Positions 48,278 through 62,711 are shown, counted from the stretch's first letter. The stretch is 64,000 bases of DNA from Adiantum capillus-veneris (GCA_014529385.2 CM043962.1:41268098-41332097), one strand, 5' to 3'. Numbers and translations: made by a program. Notes: generated by a model from the sequence alone, not told the origin.

Positions 48278-49423
48278 ACACACACACACGCACTCATAAC
48301 ATTGGTGGGTCCTGAAGACTTATCAAAATAACATCCTTATACATGATACATATTTTGATAAATGTTGGGCCTTAAGATCCCATATGTTGAGTTATTATTT
48401 ATGCTAGGATAATTTCGCTACCAGTTTTTACAATATAATATATGTGGTAACAAGATTAATTATATATTTTTGTGCAGAGAAAAACTTCTTCAGGAGGTAT
48501 GGTATCTTCAAGCAATCTTTTGAGCGGTATATAACCGAAAGGATATCGGTGTTCGGTTTTTGGCAATAAACCATGGTGTTACCATTTAAAAACTTTGACA
48601 CTCATTGCAAATTGATATTGCTTGATGCAAACCTTTGTAGTTCTATTTTGGGGCTCCCTATTTTTCTTGTAACGTGTGTGTGGGGCTATGCTAAGCTGGC
48701 CGGAGATATTTGGTAGCAGGTCTCATCCTAAATAAATCAAACCATATTTAATGTTCACCATGCTTCAAGTGGCTCGCATTCTTTATGAGACCTTGTGTCA
48801 TTTTTATAAAAACCTGAGCATCATTGCATGCATTCCATACTCTGTTCTGCACGATATCTCACAGTGCTCGCTGCACGCATAGCACCTAAAGGTATTTGCA
48901 TACATAGTATTGCCGGCTCGTCACAAGAGCATATACGCACAGTTAAGGTTCGGGAACACACACTTACAAACACACCTACGCATTCACATACACACCAGCA
49001 TGTATAGCTTGTATCAGATTGTGTGACAAGCTAAAAAGACCAAGGCCTTGCAAGTTCTCTTGGTACAACAACATAGCCATATTTAGAAGCTTCTACTACG
49101 TTATCTCACACATGGCGGCCACTTCTAACCATCAGGTAGGTCTTTGCACCTACTGAGATCTACTATTTCCTCTTTTGATACATCTTGAATGAATGAAAGT
49201 CGGTTTCAATACTATTTGTTTCTATCTCTGAAAACATCACTTGATCTACAATAGCGTTAAAATTTTTTACGGTTTGTTACATTTCATTATGATGATGTGA
49301 ATGATGTATACAAGTCAAGAACTTATTTTTTGGGATAGGCATGCTGAGAATATATTGGTTTTTTAATGTAAACTAAATGGGGACATGGGTGTGGTATTTA
49401 TAATATCACATCAATAGAGATAC
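48278..49423. repeat. Block Y', left part
   Basis: Matches 41475-42630 of Y. It is interrupted at 49423 by the chromovirus; the last five bases, GATAC, are its target duplication. Confidence 0.85.
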
Positions 49424-49799
49424 TGTCATAATAATCAATATCTAATTCTCCTAAATGATTTTCTCATATTAAACTGATCATTTAATGTGGGGAAGTGCCA
49501 AGGGAGAAAAAGCTAGACTATTGGTTAAGCTAGCAGACCGGCCACAGTAGGGATCCAAAGGAGGGAAAATAGGGATCCAAAGGGGGGGCCATCTGCAAAA
49601 GAGCCATGTGCAACAATGGGCTAAAAAGACCCTAAGGTTCAGCCCATTAAGACTTCCAAAATGCTAAGGTTCCAAAATTCAAAGGTTGTGTCCAAAGGTC
49701 AACCCTAGGGAAAATTGGATGCTTTGTGTGTGCCCTAAAATTCTTTGCACATCCCTACATGGGAGGGGGCGAGCCCCAAAGGTAGGGGATGAGAGAAAA

Positions 49800-49838
<39 letters not shown>

Positions 49839-51031
49839 CTCCCTTTACACAAAGGGAATGAGGGACACATGTCAGCTCCCTAGGTCAGATGCCCACAAGG
49901 TCTGCCCAATTCCTATCGGAAGACCCTTGAAGTGGACCAATGAGAATTAAGCTAGAGTAGATGTAGTTTAATTAATTTAAAAACATTTAATAAAAGAAAC
50001 CAATGAGAATTAAGTCTCCTAGAAGACTATTGGGCAGTCTCCCAAAGGTTCCAATGAGCATTCAGAAGCCCCATGGCTTGCCTGATTTCTATTGGCCAGG
50101 AGACAAAGGGGTCCAATGAGAGTTTAGTTTAATTATTTAATTACCTAAAGCTCTCACAAAAGGGGAAAGGGGGACACATGTCAGAAGGCTATCACTTATG
50201 CTGCTTAATACCTATTGGCTTGACTTGGGGAGGTCCAATAAGGCAAAAGCCATACCAAATTAGTAGCTAGGGCTCGCCCAAGAGAGAGAGGGGGCTGATT
50301 TTTTCTTGGCATTGACACACACACACTCACACTTGACCATGTGTGAAGGAAGAATACTCTATCTCCTCCCAAGCTTTAATGGAGATCTCATCACCTACTC
50401 CAAGCTTGTGAGATAGAAGCCTACATCAACACTCTCTTGGCATGTGGATGCAAATCCAACCAAGAGCCAAGCTTCAATGCATGCTCATCTCCTCTACCAA
50501 GCTAATTACTAAGCTAAGCTATGCTAATATGAGTGATTATGTGAGGAGATGTACATCTTTCTCGTAAGATACTCCTTCTTCCTCTCAATCTACTCTCATA
50601 CCCTGCTAGCTCTCACCATCTTCGAAGGTGTGTGAGGTCTTGGGTCTGAGAACGGGGATAATTCAAGTTGTGTTTGATTAAGTGTTTTGCTTGGTGTATG
50701 AAGCTTCCATCTTCATTGCACTAGCTAGTCTTGAAGGAACACAAAGAATTGTATTGTACAATGTCTCTCTTGATGGGAGAAACCATAATACAAAGCCTTT
50801 TGGAGGGGGGACCGGCTCCATGCAAATCCGGTCCTCAACTGTTGTCAATAGCTTAATTTCTCTCTCTTTTGAAAGTATTGTCGATGCTATCTAACTAGGT
50901 GTTATGCTTTTTGTTGCTCTCTCCACCCAAGCACTCTTGTAATTCTCATTAGGAATCTATTCTAATGAAATGCCCACTATGTTCATGCTAATTTCCGCTA
51001 CACATAAGTTATTAGGCCATTAAATGTTACA
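49424..51031 (+). repeat. Chromovirus 5' LTR
   Basis: Begins TGTCATAATAATC and ends AAATGTTACA. Contains (AC)n at 49801-49837. Short open frames here are repeated in the other LTR and are not genes. Confidence 0.95.
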
Positions 51032-51032
51032 T

Positions 51033-51044
51033 TGGTATCAGAGC
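51033..51044 (+). other. Chromovirus primer-binding site (tRNA-iMet)
   Basis: TGGTATCAGAGC, one base after the 5' LTR. It is complementary to the initiator tRNA-Met 3' end. Confidence 0.92.
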
Positions 51045-51448
51045 ACAAGGTTTCTCTTTTCTTGCTCAAGAAGGGAGGTCCTCAAGCTAGCTACAAATGG
51101 TTGGTATTATTAATTGTCTGTGAGTAAGTAGAATAGGGATTTTTCAGCCTTGCAGTGCGCCTGCCTTTGTGCAGTTAATGGGGCATCACCGTCGAGAGCT
51201 ATGGTCTTAATAGTGGAGTCCTACGGGGCTTGCCTACGGCTTAACCACTATTGAGCTATTAGAAGCTTGACAAGAGCCGGTGCTGTTTTGGTGTCGAAAG
51301 ACCCTCTCTTCTAATCCTTGCAATTAATGGTATTTGAGCCGCGGGTACAGTAGCTTGAGTGCTTTTTCTAAAGGGGTAAAGAGGAGTAGCAACTAGGGCT
51401 TGAAGTGCCAAAGTATACCTAAAAAGTTTACACCTAAAAGTTGTTAGA
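51045..51448 (+). other. Chromovirus leader
   Basis: About 400 bp between the primer-binding site and Gag, without a supported ORF. Confidence 0.6.
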
Positions 51449-52579
51449 ATGGCTGACAATAGTAAAGAGAGTGAAATTAATGTTGATAACTTTGATTTTT
51501 CTCATGAGCAAGCTACTAATGATGCTTCAATGCTTGTTAACTATCTTGTTTCTAGGCTTCAACAAGCCATGGGCAATCCATCTCTCCAAAGTGAAGTGCA
51601 ACGGCAGCTCCGTGCTCACGGGATTCTCCAAGTTCATCACCATGACGAGAGAACACCTAGGAAGCCTCCTTGTGAGACTACCAAAAGAGGTCTCTCTCCG
51701 ATTCGGGAAGAAGAAGAGAATCCATATGAAGGGCTCAAGAATTTACTTCTTGATGATGCATCTCCTTCCCAAAGGAGAACTCAAGAGCCTCCACCGAAGG
51801 AACGAGAAAGAAGCGAGTCTCCCGCCACCTCGGCGGAGATGGCTCCACGAAGACGGCGGGCTAAACGCTCTCCATCACCACCAAAGCGGAGAAGACCATC
51901 GTATTCTTCTCCTCACCACAATTCAAAGAGGGATGATAAAAAGCAAGAGAAGAAAAAGGCGAGAAAGAGGACACCCTCTTCTCCATCTTCTTCATCCTCT
52001 TCCTCTTATGAAAGCTATGGTGAAGACGACAAAGATCAAGACAAGAAAAAGGCGAGAAAGAGGTCACCCTCTTCTCCACCTTCCTCAAATTCTTCACCTT
52101 CTGAAGAAAGTGATGGTGCAACTTTTGAACCATCAAAAAGAAGAGGCCATAGAAAATCCTATGCCGCATGGAAGAGGTCGTCCAAGCTGAAGAAATTCAA
52201 AGAGGGAGGGAAGAGCATCTCTTTCCTTACCTATGATGGCACCTTCGGTGCTACGGACAAAGTCTTGGCCTTTATCTAGCAATTTGATGCGGCGTTTGGA
52301 GATGAGGTCTTCACGGAGTCCTCTAAGCTACGCCATGAAGCTATGCACTTTCAAAAGTCCGCCAGACAATGGTGGTCTAGCCTACGAGCCAACGGTGAAG
52401 CTCCACGAACATGGAAGGCTTTAAGAGCTTCCATTATGAAGCAGTTTTTGGCCACCGATGCCAAAGACAAAGTACTCACCGAATGGCGAAGCTTAAATCT
52501 CTCTCCCAATGAATCCATCCACAAATATGTAGACAAGTTTTGGGACCTACAACTTAAAGCCACTGTCTTCAAAAGTTGA
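51449..52579 (+). pseudogene. Chromovirus Gag with Arg/Ser-rich insert
   Basis: ATG at 51449 opens MADNSKESEINVDNFDFSHE. Residues ~125-255 form an unusual Arg/Ser/Lys-rich region with two copies of a KKARKR-(T/S)-PSSP-poly-Ser-acidic module, then the Gag core (FLTYDGTFGATDKVLAF, FQKSARQWWSSLRANGE, TWKALRASIMKQFLATD, NLSPNESIHKYVDKFWDLQ). TAG at 52277-52279 is an in-frame nonsense codon; the same frame continues to 52579, where a one-base slip passes reading to the next segment. Gag forms the particle and binds RNA; the Arg/Ser insert recalls SR splicing factors and may direct nuclear behaviour (inference). Confidence 0.88.
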
Positions 52580-53886
52580 ATTTTGGAGAGCAAAAGCAAC
52601 AATTTTGTGCGGGCTTAACCAAAGAAATGGCGGAGTATGTCAACCTTCAAAGGCCACGTACCATATCGGCGGTAATACACCATACTATGGTGGCCTCTCG
52701 AATCAATTTCCAAACAGGGGGTAAAAGAAATAATAAGCCCCCGGAAAACAAGGGTTCCAATCAACCTAAGGGGAAGGACAATGTCCAAAAGTCTCCTAAG
52801 GGCAATTCCAACAAAGCTAAAGAGAAGGGAGTTTACAAAGGAAAGAATAAACTCTCTCCTGAAGAGCTTGAGCGTTATCGTAAAGATAAACGGTGTTTCA
52901 AGTGCGGCGAACAAGGGCATGCGTACCGCGCTTGTCCCCAAAAGAACAACCGTCAAGATCCTCCTAGAGCTTCTTTGGTTGAAATCCAAGAGGAGGAGAT
53001 TCACCAAACTCACCACAAACGATCTCCTCTATGCCATGCTTGGGGAAAGGTAAGAGAACATGATGCTTTTATTCTCTTTGACCCTGGTTCTACTCACAAT
53101 TTTATATCTATGGAGTTAGCCACCAAGCTAGGCATACAATCCTATGAGATGGGAGATATCCTACCCGCAGACAGTGCCTTCAAGGGGCAAGAAGCTTCAG
53201 TCACTCCCTTAATCGGGAAATTGAGGCTTCATGTCCAAGGCTATGTGGACAAAGAGGACTTCTTTATCTCTCCTCTCAAGCATGAGGATGTAATCCTAGG
53301 GGCACCATGGTTTGACCGCCTGGCTGCCGATGTTAAATTTCCTGAAAGGAGAATCTCCTTTAAGTTCAGGGAAAAAGACATGTATATAGATGCTAAGGAG
53401 ATGGGTAACACCATCCCCATTGTACATACACCATCTATCAACAAGTCAATAAAGAGCTCTATTTCCGTGTACATGATTTTTGTTAAAGATTCTCAAAATG
53501 AACCTAATGCTTTAGCAAAAGAAAATAAAAGCAACCAAAAGGAATTAGAGTTATCCAATTTTCTCAAGGGGTTTCAAGATGTTTTTATTGACAACATCCC
53601 TTGTGAGCTACCTCCTAAACGAGGTAATGATGACCATGCAATTGAACTTCTTCCAGGAAGTTCACCGCCTAACAAACCTCCTTATAGAGTTTCTCAAGCT
53701 CAACAAGAGGAGATTATGCGGCAAGTGCATGAGTTAGTTGAGAAGGGCATGGTTAGGCCTAGCTCATCTCCATTTTGCTCACCTGTGCTATTAGTGCAAA
53801 AGAAAGACGGTACATATCGTATGTGTGTTGACTATAGAGCACTAAATAGGATCACTATCAAAATAGGTTTCCCGTTCCACGGGTAG
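52576..53886 (+). pseudogene. Chromovirus zinc knuckle, protease and start of RT
   Basis: No ATG start: this frame is entered by frameshift from Gag ([20 protein letters not shown]). CCHC knuckle [15 protein letters not shown], protease [20 protein letters not shown] with Pro in place of Ser in the usual Asp-Ser-Gly (so DPGS), [15 protein letters not shown], then RT fingers ([33 protein letters not shown]). It leaves frame at about 53862, where an A run (ATCAAAATAGG) appears one base short, and ends at TAG 53884. Confidence 0.9.
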
Positions 53887-55376
53887 AAGACCTATTTGAT
53901 AAGCTACAAGGATCGACCTACTTCAGTAGGATTGACCTAAAAAGTGGCTATCATCAAATAAGGATAGTTGATCAAGACATTGTAAAGACCGCATTTCGTA
54001 CTACATTTGGTCTTTACGAATACATTGTCATGCCTTTTGGCTTGACCAATGCACCAGCCACATTCAACCGCTTGATGGAGAAGCTGTTCAGGCCTCATCG
54101 AACCTTCACTGGAGTGTTCTTTGATGATATTATCATCTACTCTAATTCATTGGAGGAACACAAGCAACACCTCCAGGTAATATTTCAAGTTTTAAGAGAG
54201 AATAAACTTTATGTTAATCGAAAGAAAAGTGAATTTTCCTTGCAAGAGATTCAGTATTTAGGTCACATTATCTCTCAAGATGGCATCCAAATGGATCCAT
54301 CCAAGTTAGAGGTAATAAAAGGATGGCCCAAACCAAGGAATCTTCATGAACTAAGAAGCTTTATAGGTATGTGTGCATACTATAGACGCTTCATAAAAAA
54401 GTTCTCACAAATTGCGGGACCATTACATGACCTAACAAAGAAAAGTGTTAGGTATACATGGTCTGCTAAGGAGAACAATGCTTTCGAAAAGCTTAAAGAA
54501 AATCTTATCTCTCAACCTGTGCTTACACTACCGGATCTCTCAAAACCATTTGAGGTCCAATGTGATGCTTGTGGTGATTGCCTTGGGGCTGTTTTGCTCC
54601 AAGAAGGGCACGCCATAGGCTATGAGAGTTGAAGGCTCGACCCTGTTGAGCAAGCTCTAGGCATATACGAAAAAGAACTCCTTGCAGTTCTACATGCCTT
54701 AGACTCATGGAAGCACTATTTATTGGGGACTCCTTTCATTCTGCGAACGGATCACCAAAGTCTTAAGTACTTCATGACGCAGACCAAGCTCTCCGACAAA
54801 CAAATGAGGTGGGCAAATTTCCTTTCGCAATTTCATTTTCATATTGCTCACATTGCTGGCAAGCATAATCAAGTAGCCGATGCACTCTCAAGACGACCGA
54901 GAGTGAATGTCGTTTCCATAGCAACTCACAATGATCTATCTTCAATGATAGATGAGTATGCTATTGATCCCGATTTTAGAGATGTGATTTCAGCCCTTCT
55001 TGCATTAGGGAAGAAAGAAGAACCATTTACTTTACAAGATGGTTATCTTCTCTATGGCAATAGACTATGCGTTACTAACTCACTACGTGAGAAAGTAATC
55101 TATGAATCTCATGCTCCCCCATATGCGGGGCATAGAGGGATTCAGTCTACCTTAAAGGGAATTGAAACATATTTCTATTGGCCTACCATGAAAGTGAACA
55201 TACAAGAGTATGTTTCCAAATGTGTGGTATGTCAAAAGACAAAATTTGATAGAGGGAAGCAACCTGGATTGCTTCAACCCTTGCCAATCCCTAATTCACC
55301 TTGGGAGAGCATATCCATGGATTTTATCTTTGGATTGCCTAAGTCTATCCATGGGAATACGGGATATGGACGATAG
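53863..55376 (+). pseudogene. Chromovirus RT core, RNase H and integrase N-terminus
   Basis: After the slip the RT continues ([63 protein letters not shown]). TGA at 54630-54632 replaces an Arg codon (CGA to TGA, the kind of change expected from methylated CpG). RNase H follows in the same frame (DPVEQALGIYEKELLAVLHA, LRTDHQSLKYFMTQ), then the integrase zinc region (HAPPYAGHRGIQSTLKG...CVVCQKTK) and the start of the catalytic core (SISMDFIFGLPKS). It leaves frame near 55365. RT catalytic DD is intact. Confidence 0.92.
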
Positions 55377-56395
55377 TAGACAGGTTCAGTAAACAAGCTC
55401 ATTTTATACCTGTCAAAAAGACTCAAAGCCCATCAAATGGCAACCCTCTTCATTTCACAAATTTTCAAGTACCATGGCTTGCCAATGTCCATAGTGTCGG
55501 ATAGAGATCCTAGAATGACCAGTAATTTTTGGAAGGGTCTCTTTGAGAATTTAGGAACAAGGCTAAACTTCTCTTCGGCCTATCATCCACAAACTGATGG
55601 CCAAAGTGAAATAGCTAACCTAACCATTCTCGATCTACTAAAAGCCTATGTAACGGAAGTAGATCAAAGATCCCAATGGGAGAAGTACTTACCCTTAGTA
55701 GAGTATGCTTACAATAACACTGTACATACTTCCACAGGAAAAGCACCTTTCGAGGTAATTGAGGGAAGATCAAAAAGTCCCTTGCTACTTAAGGTACATG
55801 GGAAGATCTTCGCTGCAGATGAGTATAGCCGAGACCTACAAGAATCTTTCCAAAAGATTAAGGATGCTATCTCTATCTCACAGCAAAGGCAAAAGGCTGC
55901 TGCTGACAAGCACAGAAGAGCCCAAGCCTTTAAAGAAAACGATTGGGTCTTGTTAAAGTTCCCAAGGCTCGATTAAGGCACACGACGGGCAAGAATCCTA
56001 CGGGCCACCAAAAGTACTATGCTAAACTAGCAAAAAGGTACTATGGTCCCTTCCAGATTCTTAGGCCAATCAATGAGATGGCCTATCAACTTAAGTTGCC
56101 CAATCATTGGCTCATACACAATGCTTTTCATGTGAGCCTATTAAAGCCTTACAAAGGAGAGCCACCTCAAGAACCAACTATTGAAGACCCACCGGAGATC
56201 GAGGACCAAGAGGAGGTGCTGCAGCCCGAGTCCATTCTCCGACATGAAGACAAGGTATTAAGAGGCGGTAAGACTATCCGACGATATCTTATTAAGTTTA
56301 AGAATTATCCTTTTGAAGATGCTAGATGGATGCAAGGCATACAATTAAAGGATAACCTAAACCTTGTCAATGCTTACAATGCTTCCCAAGAGTAA
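55377..56395 (+). pseudogene. Chromovirus integrase C-terminus and chromodomain
   Basis: IVDRFSKQAHFIPVKK is followed by a slip near 55423, then SQIFKYHGLPMSIVSDRDPR, SSAYHPQTDGQSEIANL (catalytic region) and a further one-base slip near 55960 to VPKARLRHTTGKNPTG. The end holds the GPY/F-type module (KRYYGPFQILRPIN), HNAFHVSLLKPYKG and a chromodomain-like segment (ESILRHEDKVLRGG, YLIKFKNYPFEDARW) to 56395. A chromodomain at this position guides integration to particular chromatin in chromoviruses. Confidence 0.9.
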
Positions 56396-56751
56396 GCAAA
56401 TGTACAAAATGTTAAAAATGAACAAAATTTTTGTCTTATAAGACTCTCTTTTTCTTTATTTGTGCACAAAAATGAAGTAGTATGCATGCTTAGATCAAGT
56501 TTGCGGAGACGACGTCTCCCAAACACCAAGTAGAGCTTGTCACTCTACTATGGAAGACTGATAGGACTAATGTGCAGACATGCTTGCGGCAGCCTCAGGC
56601 TCTCAAGCGCCAAATGGACTAGTCATCCATTACGGAATGATGTCGTAGGGTAACATAGGGATCCTCTAGCCGCTAAGAAAAGGACTCATGAATATGCTTT
56701 ATCTTCTCTACACCATAGTCGAGGACGACTATGATTTCAAGAGAGAGGTAA
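56396..56751 (+). other. Chromovirus 3' untranslated region and polypurine tract
   Basis: Non-coding; it ends GTCGAGGACGAC...AAGAGAGAGGTAA directly before the 3' LTR. The GTCGAGGACGAC palindrome-like motif close to the 3' LTR is common in plant gypsy elements. Confidence 0.7.
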
Positions 56752-58342
56752 TGTCATAATAATCAATATCTAATTCTCCTAAATGATTTTCTCATATTAA
56801 ACTGATCATTTAATGTGGGGAAGTGCCAAGGGAGAAAAAGCTAGACTATTGGTTAAGCTAGCAGACCGGCCACAGTAGGGATCCAAAGGAGGGAAAATAG
56901 GGATCCAAAGGGGGGGGCATCTGCAAAAGAGCCATGTGCAATAATGGGCTAAAAAGACCCTAAGGTTCAGCCCATTAAGACTTCCAAAATGCTAAGGTTC
57001 CAAAATTCAAAGGTTGTGTCCAAAGGTCAACCCTAGGGAAAATTGGATGCTTTGTGTGTGCCCTAAAACTCTTTACACATCCCTACATGGGAGGGGGCGA
57101 GCCCTAAAGGTAGGGGATGAGAGAGAAATCCACACACACACACACACAGGCTCCCTTTACACAAAGGGAATGAGGGACACATGTCAGCTCCCTAGGTCAG
57201 ATGCCCACAAGGTCTGCCCAATTCCTATCGGAAGACCCTTGAAGTGGACCAATGAGAATTAAGCTAGAGTAAATGTAGTTTAATTAATTTAAAAACATTT
57301 AATAAAAGAAACCAATGAGAATTAAGTCTCCTAGAAGACTATTGGGCAGTCTCCCAAAGGGTCCAATGAGCATTCAGAAGCCCCATGGCTTGCCTGATTT
57401 CTATTGGCCAGGAGACAAAGGGGTCCAATGAGAGTTTAGTTTAATTATTTAATTACCTAAAGCTCTCACAAAAGGGGAAAGGGGGACACATGTCAGAAGG
57501 CTATCACTTATGCTGCTTAATACCTATTGGCTTGACTTGGGGAGGTCCAATGAGGAAAAAGCCAGACCAAATTAGCAGCTAGGGCTCGCCCAAGAGAGAG
57601 AGGGGGCTGATGTTTGCTTGGCATTGACACACACACACACTCACACTTGACCATGTGTGAAGGAAGAATACTCTATCTCCTCCCAAGCTTTAATGGAGAG
57701 CTCATCACCTACTCCAAGCTTGTGAGATAGAAGCCTACATCAACACTCTCTTGGCATGTGGATGCAAATCCAACCAAGAGCCAAGCTTCAATGCATGCTC
57801 ATCTCCTCTACCAAGCTAATTACTAAGCTAAGCTATGCTAATATGAGTGATTATGTGAGGAGATGTACATCTTTCTCGTAAGATACTCCTTCCTCTCAAT
57901 CTACTCTCATACCCTGCTAGCTCTCACCATCTTCGAAGGTGTGTGAGGTCTTGGGTCTGAGAACGGGGATAATTCAAGTTGTGTTTGATTAAGTGTTTTG
58001 CTTGGTGTATGAAGCTTCCATCTTCATTGCACTAGCTAGTCTTGAAGGAACACAAAGAATTGTATTGTACAATGTCTCTCTTGATGGGAGAAACCATAAT
58101 ACAAAGCCTTTTGGAGGGGGGACCAGCTCCATGCAAATCCGGTCCTCAACTGTTGTCAATAGCTTAATTTCTCTCTCTTTTGAAAGTATTGTCGATGCTA
58201 TCTAACTAGGTGTTATGCTTTTTGTTGCTCTCTCCACCCAAGCACTCTTGTAATTCTCATTAGGAATCTATTCTAATGAAATGCCCACTATGTTCATGCT
58301 AATTTCCGCTACACATAAGTTATTAGGCCATTAAATGTTACA
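56752..58342 (+). repeat. Chromovirus 3' LTR
   Basis: Near-identical to 49424-51031; shorter chiefly because the (AC)n tract at about 57130-57148 has fewer units. Confidence 0.95.
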
Positions 58343-58347
58343 GATAC

Positions 58348-58720
58348 CATATTTTGGTTTTTTAACCTGCATATAATATGACAGTATCTATTCATTACAA
58401 GCACTACATAGATTTGCTTGGCTGACTGTATACATATATACAGCATTGGGAATGGTCGTAATAAGATAGACATAGTCATTATTTGGTCATTTTTTGAGAG
58501 ATGGGTATATTGGTGGTATGGCATTACATAATTTTTTGGTTGTCTGATAGATAAATTTGCATAAAATGGGAGATTTTCCATAACCTGACTTTAACTTGTG
58601 ATGAAGCATTCTGTATAAGATGGGATTCGATACATTGTTTTTTGCATTTAATAAACATGTCATTTAGAAGCAGCTTATTCTAAATTTTTTACACACACAT
58701 ACTCACGTGCATACTATAGG
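58348..58720. repeat. Block Y', right part
   Basis: Continues the match to Y (42635-43045) after the chromovirus and ends at the same CTCACGTGCATACTATAGG. Its (AC)n tract is much shorter than in Y. Confidence 0.85.
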
Positions 58721-58732
58721 TAGGGTTGATAG

Positions 58733-60434
<1,702 letters not shown>

Positions 60435-61293
60435 CATGCACATAGTATATAGGACATATGGCTATCTCTCTTTGCTATCATGTACACACACGCACACTCA
60501 CGCATACAATATATATAATACCATTGGCATATCCAAAAAAATAAATAGCATGAAAGGGCACAAGTGTTTTGGAAAAAAATAAACACTATGCCACTAGAGA
60601 TCTACTAATCCTTTACCATGGCACAGGCAACTACGTCATCAGTAGATGAATGATGGACTGGACAAGAGACGGAAGCTGGCTCCAAGCAAAGCACAACTGA
60701 AGTTTTAATAAAAAGCAAGCTGTATGGCTTTTTTGTAATCATTTCCTGTATGCAATAGTTTCTTATTTGGGTGGAAATCATCAAAGAATGTACAAAACCT
60801 TTGAATAAGTAAATAGTGTGTTAAAGATATTATCTTTTAGTATTTTTTGCATAATTGGTGGAAAGGGATAATCCTAAATGACTAAGGGAGTATTTTTAGT
60901 AGCATCTGATGGGTGTCTATACTTTTCCAAGAATACTACTCGCACATGCTCAATCAATGCACCGTTTGCAACGTTTTCATATAAATAATGCTATGCGCAT
61001 GAAATTAGAATGCACACAGTACTACTTGGCTTTGTAAAGCACACACACACTCTGTGTATTACTATCTGATAACGATAGCGCTAAACTCTACATAACGCTA
61101 ATGTTAGCTACAATAAGCGCATGCAATCTCTTTCTCACCCTACGATTTCCCTTTGGACATGCTACGCAACCTCCTTCTTACCCTACAGATGCCCGTTGGG
61201 CTACAACATGTGCATGCACCAACCAACAAAAGCAAACGCTGCTCTGTGAGCCTCCAGTTGCAAACAAACGAGCATCAACGAATTAAGTATTCA
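60435..61293. other. AT-rich stretch, no feature recognised
   Basis: Short ACAC tracts and no supported reading frame. Confidence 0.3.
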
Positions 61294-61540
61294 CTCCTTG
61301 GCATACTACAAGAGGTAATTGATGTTTTTTCTCTCAAAACCGCGCACACACACAGTTAGAAGCACACAGGATGGCGTTTCCATATCCATTTGCACACACA
61401 TGAAGTGTTTTAAGAGATCTCCTTGGCATACTACGTAAGGTAATTGAGGTTTTTTCTCTCAGAACCACACACACAGTTAGAAGTACACGGGACGGTGTTT
61501 CCACACACATTTGCACACACATAATTTTTTTAAAGAGCTA
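61294..61540. repeat. 125-bp tandem duplication
   Basis: CTCCTTGGCATACTAC starts at 61294 and again at 61419; both units continue with GGTAATTGA...TTTTTTCTCTCA...GTTAGAAG and a TTTGCACACACAT end. No coding capacity. Confidence 0.8.
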
Positions 61541-62465
61541 TGTATATAGCCATCGTTACAAGTCTAGCACTGATATTGCGCTGTTACATCAGAAAGCTGT
61601 TGAAATTCCGATTTGTGCATAGTTATATAAACATAAACTTACGCATGTAAACACATACACATGCATGCTTATAAAGGCGTTTTATTTTAGGATTCCACAT
61701 ACATATGCATACACATGTACACATGCATAAACACAAAAATCTACACAACACATAGGGAAAGTTTTCACATAGCACATATGCACATACAAAAGTAAATATA
61801 CAATCATACGCATAGTATAGCATTAACATAAAGCATAGATGATAATAGTGATAAAACGTAGTGATTATCATCATCATAAAGCTAATACCTATCATAAAAA
61901 TATAATTTGAAGGGTTGTGCAGTAACAGAATTGCAGAATCTTGGACAATAATCGTGTACAAGAGAGATAACACAGATGACGATGACAAGTAATAACCACG
62001 TACTGCAGTACATGTGTTTTACTTGCATAAGTTTCCTTTGGTTTTGGATCATGTACTTAAACGAGGGTTCTATTTTTTGTATTTAAGTGATTTCCTCCGA
62101 AAAGGTTTGAAATTAAAAAAAACCCATAAGATTTCTGATAAGTAATAAGCATAAATATAGATGTTGGTAAAAATATGAAGCATTGGTTATGACAACCTCT
62201 TGTGAGAGAGAAAGTCAATGTTTACTTCTAGGTTTTTTGAAAAAAGATTGATATACAAACAAAATACTGCCAAAAAATTTTACAAATTGAGAAAATTATC
62301 TTTAATATAGAGAAATATCATATGTAAACAAAGTTTTGGTTGACTCTCTAGGAGAAAATTAAGTGTATTACCATAGAATGTAACATTTGGTGGACTCATA
62401 CAGATATATTGATATTATCATAAAGTGGGGCAAGAGATAGGACTCTTACATAGGATATTAACCAC
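61541..62465. other. AT-rich stretch, no feature recognised
   Basis: Non-coding; dinucleotide-rich patches only. Confidence 0.3.
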
Positions 62466-62489
62466 ATGTGTCTACTTATTTCTAATAAA

Positions 62490-62711
62490 CAGGGTTACAG
62501 GCAGACGGCTAGGATGAGCATCACTCGGGACATATTTAAGCTACAACAGATTCGTGACAAGCTCATGGCTTCACATAATAGGCAAAAGAAAACCAAGCCA
62601 ATAGCAATTAAGGACCCTATCTCCAAACCATGTAAACCCATCAAACTTTTCAAAGACCGTAATAGACCCTACTTACATAGACGAGCTAAAGAAAACATAA
62701 TATGTATTTAG
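62490..62711 (+). pseudogene. Short upstream exon-like segment of RT copy B
   Basis: Reads GYRQTARMSITRDIFKLQQ and continues Lys/Arg-rich with a helical start to TAG at 62709. Its beginning resembles 44388-44492 before copy A. The basic composition suits nucleic-acid binding; no domain recognised. Confidence 0.4.

Larger units (their letters stand above)
49424..58342 (+). mobile_element. Ty3/gypsy chromovirus, 8.9 kb
   Basis: LTRs of 1608 and 1591 bp (49424-51031 and 56752-58342), TG...CA ends, target duplication GATAC (49419-49423 and 58343-58347), tRNA-iMet primer-binding site and a purine-rich stretch before the 3' LTR. Gag, protease, RT, RNase H, integrase and a C-terminal chromodomain occur in gypsy order, which places it among chromoviruses. 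The LTRs are almost identical except for the length of an (AC)n tract, so the insertion is recent, yet the coding region carries two nonsense codons and several single-base frameshifts. Confidence 0.96.

Noticed and set aside
50682-50894. 70-codon frame repeated at 57993-58205
   Set aside because: Lies inside the chromovirus LTRs; the duplication reflects LTR identity, not a gene family.
51441-52190. 249-codon frame overlapping Gag
   Set aside because: Out-of-frame shadow of the Arg/Ser-rich Gag region.
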